Assembly: GCA_903813345.2 (NCBI GenBank)
Contig: CAIIXF020000005.1
Coordinates: 7,193,375-7,257,374 of the forward strand
Length of the DNA: 64,000 nucleotides
Origin: Owenia fusiformis
Taxonomy: Eukaryota; Annelida; Polychaeta; Sabellida; Oweniidae
Direction: 5' to 3'
Both the position numbers and the translations under genes were made by a program. Shown piece by piece: positions 58,844-64,000 of the stretch. Position 1 is the first letter of the stretch; every line of letters begins with the position of its first letter. The notes beneath the pieces were generated by a model. It was not told the DNA's origin. It was given only the letters and a program-made list of their open reading frames with translations, and did not search any database.

Positions 58844-58894
58844 AAGGTTGATTTAAAGGGACTTTCGCCAAAGGAACTAGATGACCATAAAAGG
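58844..58894 (+). CDS. ITPR: IP3 receptor exon 13 of window (SII-like linker)
   Basis: 17 codons, phase 0, acceptor TGCGCCCAG, donor GTAAGA: KVDLKGLSPKELDDHKR. The L-DHKR ending matches the end of the alternatively spliced linker that follows DYGEK in neuronal ITPR1, so this small exon is likely optional too. The acceptor has a weak pyrimidine tract. Confidence 0.72.
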
Positions 58895-61140
58895 GTAAGA
58901 TCTCTAGAGGCATCGTGTTCGCCATAATGCTTCCTTATATGGGTTTATTATGTTGTAATTGTAAAGTGATCGTAAATAATTGTTTAGCTGTTGTACTTCA
59001 TGCACAGCTAAGTATTGTTGTAATTTTGTGAATAAACCTCTCCAATAAACCCTGCCACCTTTTGGTACATCAAGGAAACTATGATATATGAGCTTGATTG
59101 ATGGTGTCATAGGTTTAGGCAGTAATCCGTCAAGGCAAAAATAGGCATAACTAATTTTGAAAAGGTACAACCAATGACATCATCAATCCCTTGATGTACC
59201 AAAAGATGGCAGGGTAAAAGGTCCAATCATACATATATTTTTGATTTCATTTACCACACATACACTACATAATATTAGAATATGATATTCCCATATCTCT
59301 GGCATTCTTGATTTTCTAAGACCTTGTAACCATAAAAATAGCTTAATGAATAGAGGTGATTTCCCGAAAATAACCTGATGAATATAGGCTATTATACAAT
59401 AATAGCTTGGTGTATATAAGCTATTTCTCAACAATAGCCTGATGAATAGGCTATTAATACAATAATAGCCTGTTGTGTAAAGGCTATTTCACAAAAATAG
59501 CCTGATTAAAATAGGTTATTAAAACATGTTTGAATGCCTTTGGATGTATCAGTTTCCTTAAATATTACTTGACTGTGTAGACATTTCTTTTAGACCGATG
59601 TCATCTGATATCAAAATTAACTAAAATCTACTAATACATGTAATACTGTAAACATCTTTTATTATCCCAATGAATTAAGTTCAGTAGGGATATAGTGAGG
59701 CCATCTGTCTGTCTGTCTGATCGTTCGTCTGGAGCATAACTCCAATACCGGAGACAGTTTTTTTTCACATGTAGAGGAAAGATGTAAAATGATCAGTTCT
59801 TTTCCAAAATAGCCCCTGCTTCGAAAATAGCAGGAATTTTTGTGAAAAAATTCAATGGCCACATAATGCGGGATTTCATATAATTTTATGATCTCTTAAA
59901 CATATATATTCTATATTATACTCAAATCTTCACAATTATGGTATCATTTTTCTGATTTGTGACTTGAAAATTAAAAATGGCTGCCTAAAGTAGGAATCAG
60001 CCATAATTTATAATATATTGTGACATGTACAGTTTCATGAATATTTTGTTCATTGGGATTTCCTACTCTGTGTAGTTCCAATTTTCATGTTATTTCATAA
60101 ACTAAGAGATTGGGTACAAATTCCAAATTCTTTTTGTGAGAATAGTTTTAGAAATTCAAGCAATAATGATATTTCAATGAAAGTTGAAAAACCTCAAAGT
60201 TCGATTCATCATAATTTGGCTACAATTTATTTACAAAATGGAAATTTAAATCATCTTCAATCATCGATTCAGTTTAATTCATCAAGCATAATTGATACAT
60301 GTAAAATAAGTATATTGTCATCAGATGTATAATTAGAAAAAATGTTGTAGAAATAATTATTTAGGATATTTTCACTTTTCAGTACATTGTCTTGTACATT
60401 ATCATAAATTCTATGTGTTAAACTCTGTTACTATGCATGCTTTCGTTTGTTTGTTTGTTGTTTGTTTGTTTGTTTGTTGTTTGTTTGTATTATTGTTGCA
60501 TAAGATTAGTTTGTCAGTAAATTTCTTCTCAGTGGACATTCAGATATTCTAAACTCGATGTGCAAAATACATTTTATAGAATAAATAATGTTAATTTGTA
60601 TTATGAAATAATACATATATTCACATGAAGATAACCCATATTATGCTATATTTGATTTATATAGTTGTGTTATTTTCAATTATATTGTGTATAGAGTAAT
60701 ATAGTTTCTTAAATGTAGTACATGTACATTATAAATGTTTGATTTATTGATAAGTTTCTGTTTATGAAAAAATGTTTATTTTTTATTATGAAGGAAATCG
60801 AGCAAAACAATGGAATTCAATACCTTAACAATGCAATTCAATACAATAACAATACAATTCATTGCCGTACAATATAAAACATAACAGTAGTTTTTTGTTG
60901 TCATATTTTGTCTATCCCAAATAATACCATGACTTGTATAAACACCCCACTTGAAAGCTAAGAGGTTCTTCAACACTCTGTATTGACGTGATACCTTTTA
61001 TTTTTGGCAAAGGTAAGTAATGTCACATGATACCAGGTAACCATTAAGTTTATGCTTTTGAGGAAATTTCTGTCCAAAGGAAAGTATCGATATGGAGAAC
61101 TGAATTCAACAATGTTTTTCTCTTAAACCAATCATTGAAA
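58895..61140. other. 3' intron DNA after the last visible IP3 receptor exon
   Basis: No gene was seen. Contains a CCCTGCCACCTTTTGGTACA inverted pair (59044-59216) and AATAGCCTGATGAATAGGCTA hairpin repeats (about 59340-59520). A structured repeat (copy C) and a TTTG microsatellite (about 60445-60490) follow. The next receptor exon (GEALRQ-like) was not found up to 64000. Confidence 0.65.
59661..60080 (+). repeat. Structured CCCAATGAAT...GTTCATTGGG repeat, copy C
   Basis: Left ATTATCCCAATGAATTAAGT, a short TCTG microsatellite at 59705-59720, and right GTTCATTGGGATTTCCTACT followed by CTGTGTAG. The end pairing is kept with different bases from copies A and B. Confidence 0.75.
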
Positions 61141-61144
61141 ACAT

Positions 61145-62755
61145 ATCAAAGTCAAGAACTGATTAGTTTTTGGGCATTCTGGGTAAATTTTAAGGTGGCC
61201 ATTTTGGATTTTCCGTCCTAAAATCTTCATTTTCAAGACTTGTCTACAGGTTTTCAGCCAAACCATTTGAGGGATTCATCTGAAATTTTCAGGGATGTTT
61301 CTACATATCAACGTCAAAAACTGATTAGTTTTTGGGCATTCTGGGTAAATTTTAAGGTGGCCATTTTGGATTTTCCGTCCTAAAATCTTTACTTTCAAGA
61401 CTTGTCTACAGGTTTCCAGCCAAACCTTTTGAGGAATTCATCTGAAATTTTCAGGGATGTTTCTACTAGAGGTGTAACTCCCGAGTCAGTAACTCGAGTA
61501 CAGCTCGTCAGAGCTGCCTATACATTGGCTCGAGTTGTCCTCTAGAAACTCGCGAGCTAGCTATAACTCGAGTCAACTCGCGAGTTTCGCCTATCTTGCA
61601 AGCTTGAAAATGAATTCAGGTCCCAGAGATCGTGCAACATTACTTCATTAGTGGAATAAATATACCAATGATCGCCATATTTAGCGCCCGTCACCTAAAA
61701 ACACTCTCAAAGCTTCACAAAGTTCAACAAATATAGTGGAATGAAGAGTTACACCAAAAAATCAGAAAAAGATCGACTATCGAAGGAACTCAACGGGCGA
61801 TAATAGAGTAGTCACTAAAATTGAATAAAAATGGTCCCCTTATTCTCACGTCGCTTACACTAAATCATTAAATTAAGATCATAAGTCTTAACTTTAGATT
61901 GATAACCAGCAGTCTTTAGTATAAATAATGAAGATAATCCGGGAAAACCATTCATTAATTTGGGGGGCCCTTCTGGGTTTTCTAAAATATTGTTTGGTTA
62001 GATTCTAGCGATCCTTACCGTATGTGGTGACGTCTTTACCAGATCGTTTTTGATTGAAATATGAGATAACTGTAATGAATACCACACTTTCTTATGGCCC
62101 CAATGTGTTAAACACCTTTTAGATGAGACTAAACCAGAGAAACTTGCCGCTTGAAGTTACAGTAATTTTTTATACCCGGGTTTACAATATGTACTGGACG
62201 AAATGAATGAACTCGAGTTTTGGAAATATTTGGCAAGTTGAACTCGAGTTGGATTTTTCTGGCGAGTTACACCTCTAGTTTCTACATATCAACGTCAAGA
62301 ACTGATTAGTTTTTGGGCATTCTGATTAAATTTTAAGGTGGCCATTTTGGATTTTCTGTCCTAAAATCTTCACTTTCAAGACTTGTCTACATATTTTCAG
62401 CCAAACCATTTGAGGGATTCATCTGAAATTTTCAGGGATGTTTCTGCATATCAACGTCAAGAACTGATTGGTTTTTGGGCATTCTGGGTAAATTTTAAGG
62501 TGGCCATTTTGGATTTTCCGTCCTAAAATCTTCACTTTCAAGACTTGTCTACAGGTTTCCAGCCAAACCATTTGAGGGATTCATCTGAAATTTTCAGGGA
62601 TGTTTCTACATATCAACGTCAAGAACTGATTAGTTTTTGGGCATTCTGGGTAAATGTTAAGGCTGCCATTTTAGATTTTCCGTCCTAAAATCTTGTGTAT
62701 CGAGGCTTGTCCACAGGTTTCCAGCCAAACCGTTCAAATTTTTACATATGTTACA
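61145..62755 (+). repeat. Five 155-bp satellite units, split by a hAT-type insertion
   Basis: Units start ATATCAACGTCAAGAACTGA and contain GGTGGCCATTTTGGATTTTC and TTTTCAGGGATGTTTCTAC. Two lie before and three after the insertion at 61467-62277. The last unit is more diverged. Confidence 0.9.
61467..62277. mobile_element. hAT-type non-autonomous element with 8-bp target duplication
   Basis: Ends TAGAGGTGTAACTC and GAGTTACACCTCTA, flanked by GTTTCTAC at 61459-61466 and 62278-62285. The TAGAGG-type end and 8-bp duplication are the hAT pattern. The interior is rich in ACTCGAG words. A segment near 61.68-61.82 kb resembles 9.29-9.46 kb. No transposase. Confidence 0.88.
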
Positions 62756-64000
62756 CAGTGATAAGTTCTAGAGCTGATTAACTTTTCTGCGGCCATCTTG
62801 CTTTCTTGGTCAACAAGACCACAATGCTGTGTTTTAGGTACGATATTGTTCACGTCTGTGCCTTGTTTGTTTTTTAGTGCAATTGTTTTTGCTCCTTTCT
62901 ACCAATTCTTGAGAATGAAATAAAATGTCTTTCCGAACCTTGTTGGAACAAAATAGCATATACAACATGTTTTTAGACCTCTCAATATTAAAGTTATACA
63001 AAGGAATTTTTGGTTGATTTTAAAAAAGTATTCAAAAAATTAAAACAAAACCCCCCAAAAATAGATAAAAATCAAGAAAAAACTTTTATTTCATTAACAA
63101 GATACTTTTTTAAAATCAACCAACATTTCCTTTGTACAATTACAATATTAAGAGACCTAAACATGTTGTGTTTATGTCGTTTTGTTCCAAGGAGGTTCGG
63201 AAATATGTTTCATTTCACTCTGGAAACATGATACCAAGAACAAAACAAGTGTTTGATGTGTTTTTATTAAAACAATATAGATGAAAGTACATGTATGTAT
63301 ATCTATTTCAAATTATATTGTTACCATTCAAAAGATGGCCATTAAATTGACAATTTGTAAGATTTTCAGAACTTTTTGATGACTGGTTTAAGAGAAACGT
63401 GTGTTCAAAAAGTTCACGGTTCACAGAACACGGTATATATTGTAAATGGACCCTCTTGCTACCTGCTTGTTTGGGGTTCACAGCTCAGTCGGTGTGATGC
63501 AGTCATTTACAAACATTCACCATGTTCATTATTAGTCTATGTTAATAAGACAAAGAGAATTTCTGTAAATGATACATATTATGATTTTTTTGAATAAATC
63601 GGGCCATGCATTTAACTTTTCTTGAGAATGCTGTGCAGAACATAGGTACCAGTATCTCCTGCTAAGCAGTGTCACTTATAGACTTTAGAACTTTACAAAA
63701 ATAAAGGCAATAAACTTCCCATTGAATCAAATGTAATGTTCAGTACTGTATCAAAAATACTCTCATCAACAGCAAAAAACACAATAAGCAGTTAAATTTT
63801 TTCAAGATTTATTCTGAAAGACTATATTTTTCATATAATAGAAAGATCTCAGTTATTAGTTAGTTAATTTGTGTTGCATTGTTGATATTGGTGTTAGTTT
63901 GCTTATCATCAGTGTCATTTACATCATCATATTCTTGTTTTGGCATCTAGGGATTCATATCATTGTCTTCCTCTACTTCAAAGGGACACTCATGGTCAGC
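62756..64000. other. Right end of window
   Basis: AT-rich DNA. Contains an inverted pair around 62.93-63.22 kb (CCGAACCTTGTTGGAACAAA and GTTCCAAGGAGGTTCGG). The frames at 63010-63597 show no recognisable domain. No receptor exon was recognised. Confidence 0.55.

Larger units (their letters stand above)
30323..58894 (+). other. ITPR: Inositol 1,4,5-trisphosphate receptor gene, internal part
   Basis: Thirteen exons (30323-30391, 31000-31083, 31883-32011, 32615-32740, 46289-46489, 46894-47145, 49320-49445, 49799-49927, 56312-56432, 56576-56748, 57056-57204, 57672-57783, 58844-58894) join in one frame with GT-AG borders. Two more (47584-47703 and 51149-51214) are candidate alternatives. Together they encode about 520 residues matching the central regulatory (RIH/armadillo) region of IP3-gated calcium channels of the ER, roughly human ITPR1 residues 1140-1700. 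The N-terminal ligand-binding part and the C-terminal channel pore are outside the window. All borders are phase 0 except after 56432 (phase 1) and 57204 (phase 2). The gene contains a nested GPCR gene and many transposons in its introns. Confidence 0.93.

Noticed and set aside
60087-60332. 81-codon frame as a gene or receptor exon
   Set aside because: It overlaps the right end of a repeat, has no recognisable domain, and no splice sites fit the receptor frame.

Overview
The window is nuclear DNA of an invertebrate animal. It is AT-rich and crowded with mobile elements, and its genes carry canonical GT-AG introns. The protein content (inositol trisphosphate receptor, UDP-glucuronosyltransferase, rhodopsin-family receptor) and the repeat types suggest a marine invertebrate such as a lophotrochozoan, hemichordate, echinoderm or lancelet. 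The sequence alone does not decide which.

Layout. (1) 1-2.6 kb: diverged repeats, purine-rich tracts and a hairpin-bearing minisatellite. (2) 2.66-23.5 kb: a tandem array on the minus strand of four copies of a BtaA/DUF3419-type S-adenosylmethionine-dependent 3-amino-3-carboxypropyl transferase. Three copies are intact and have two coding exons: a short first exon that looks like a mitochondrial presequence and a long catalytic exon. The copy at 7.6-8.5 kb is a pseudogene. Spacers and introns hold Tc1/mariner-, Harbinger- and CAC-ended elements. (3) 24.2-25.8 kb: a minus-strand UDP-glucuronosyltransferase with one in-frame stop and no visible signal-peptide exon. (4) 26.2-27.7 kb: a minisatellite with a 544-bp higher-order duplication. 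(5) 30.3-58.9 kb: thirteen constitutive-looking exons of an inositol 1,4,5-trisphosphate receptor (plus strand, central regulatory region), all joining in frame, plus two candidate alternative exons. One of these is a partial duplicate of a core exon. The 13.5-kb intron between exons 4 and 5 contains a single-exon rhodopsin-like GPCR gene (37.2-38.4 kb) and several transposons. (6) 58.9-64 kb: intron or intergenic DNA with satellites and a hAT-type element; the receptor gene continues beyond the window.

Points of most interest: the betaine-lipid-type BtaA family in an animal, expanded in tandem and apparently sent to mitochondria; an undescribed-looking alternative exon pair in the IP3 receptor; three repeat families whose ends start 5'-CAC and that are flanked by perfect 5-bp target duplications, as in Transib/RAG-like transposons; and a dispersed repeat whose ends and internal hairpins co-vary between copies, implying a conserved folded structure.
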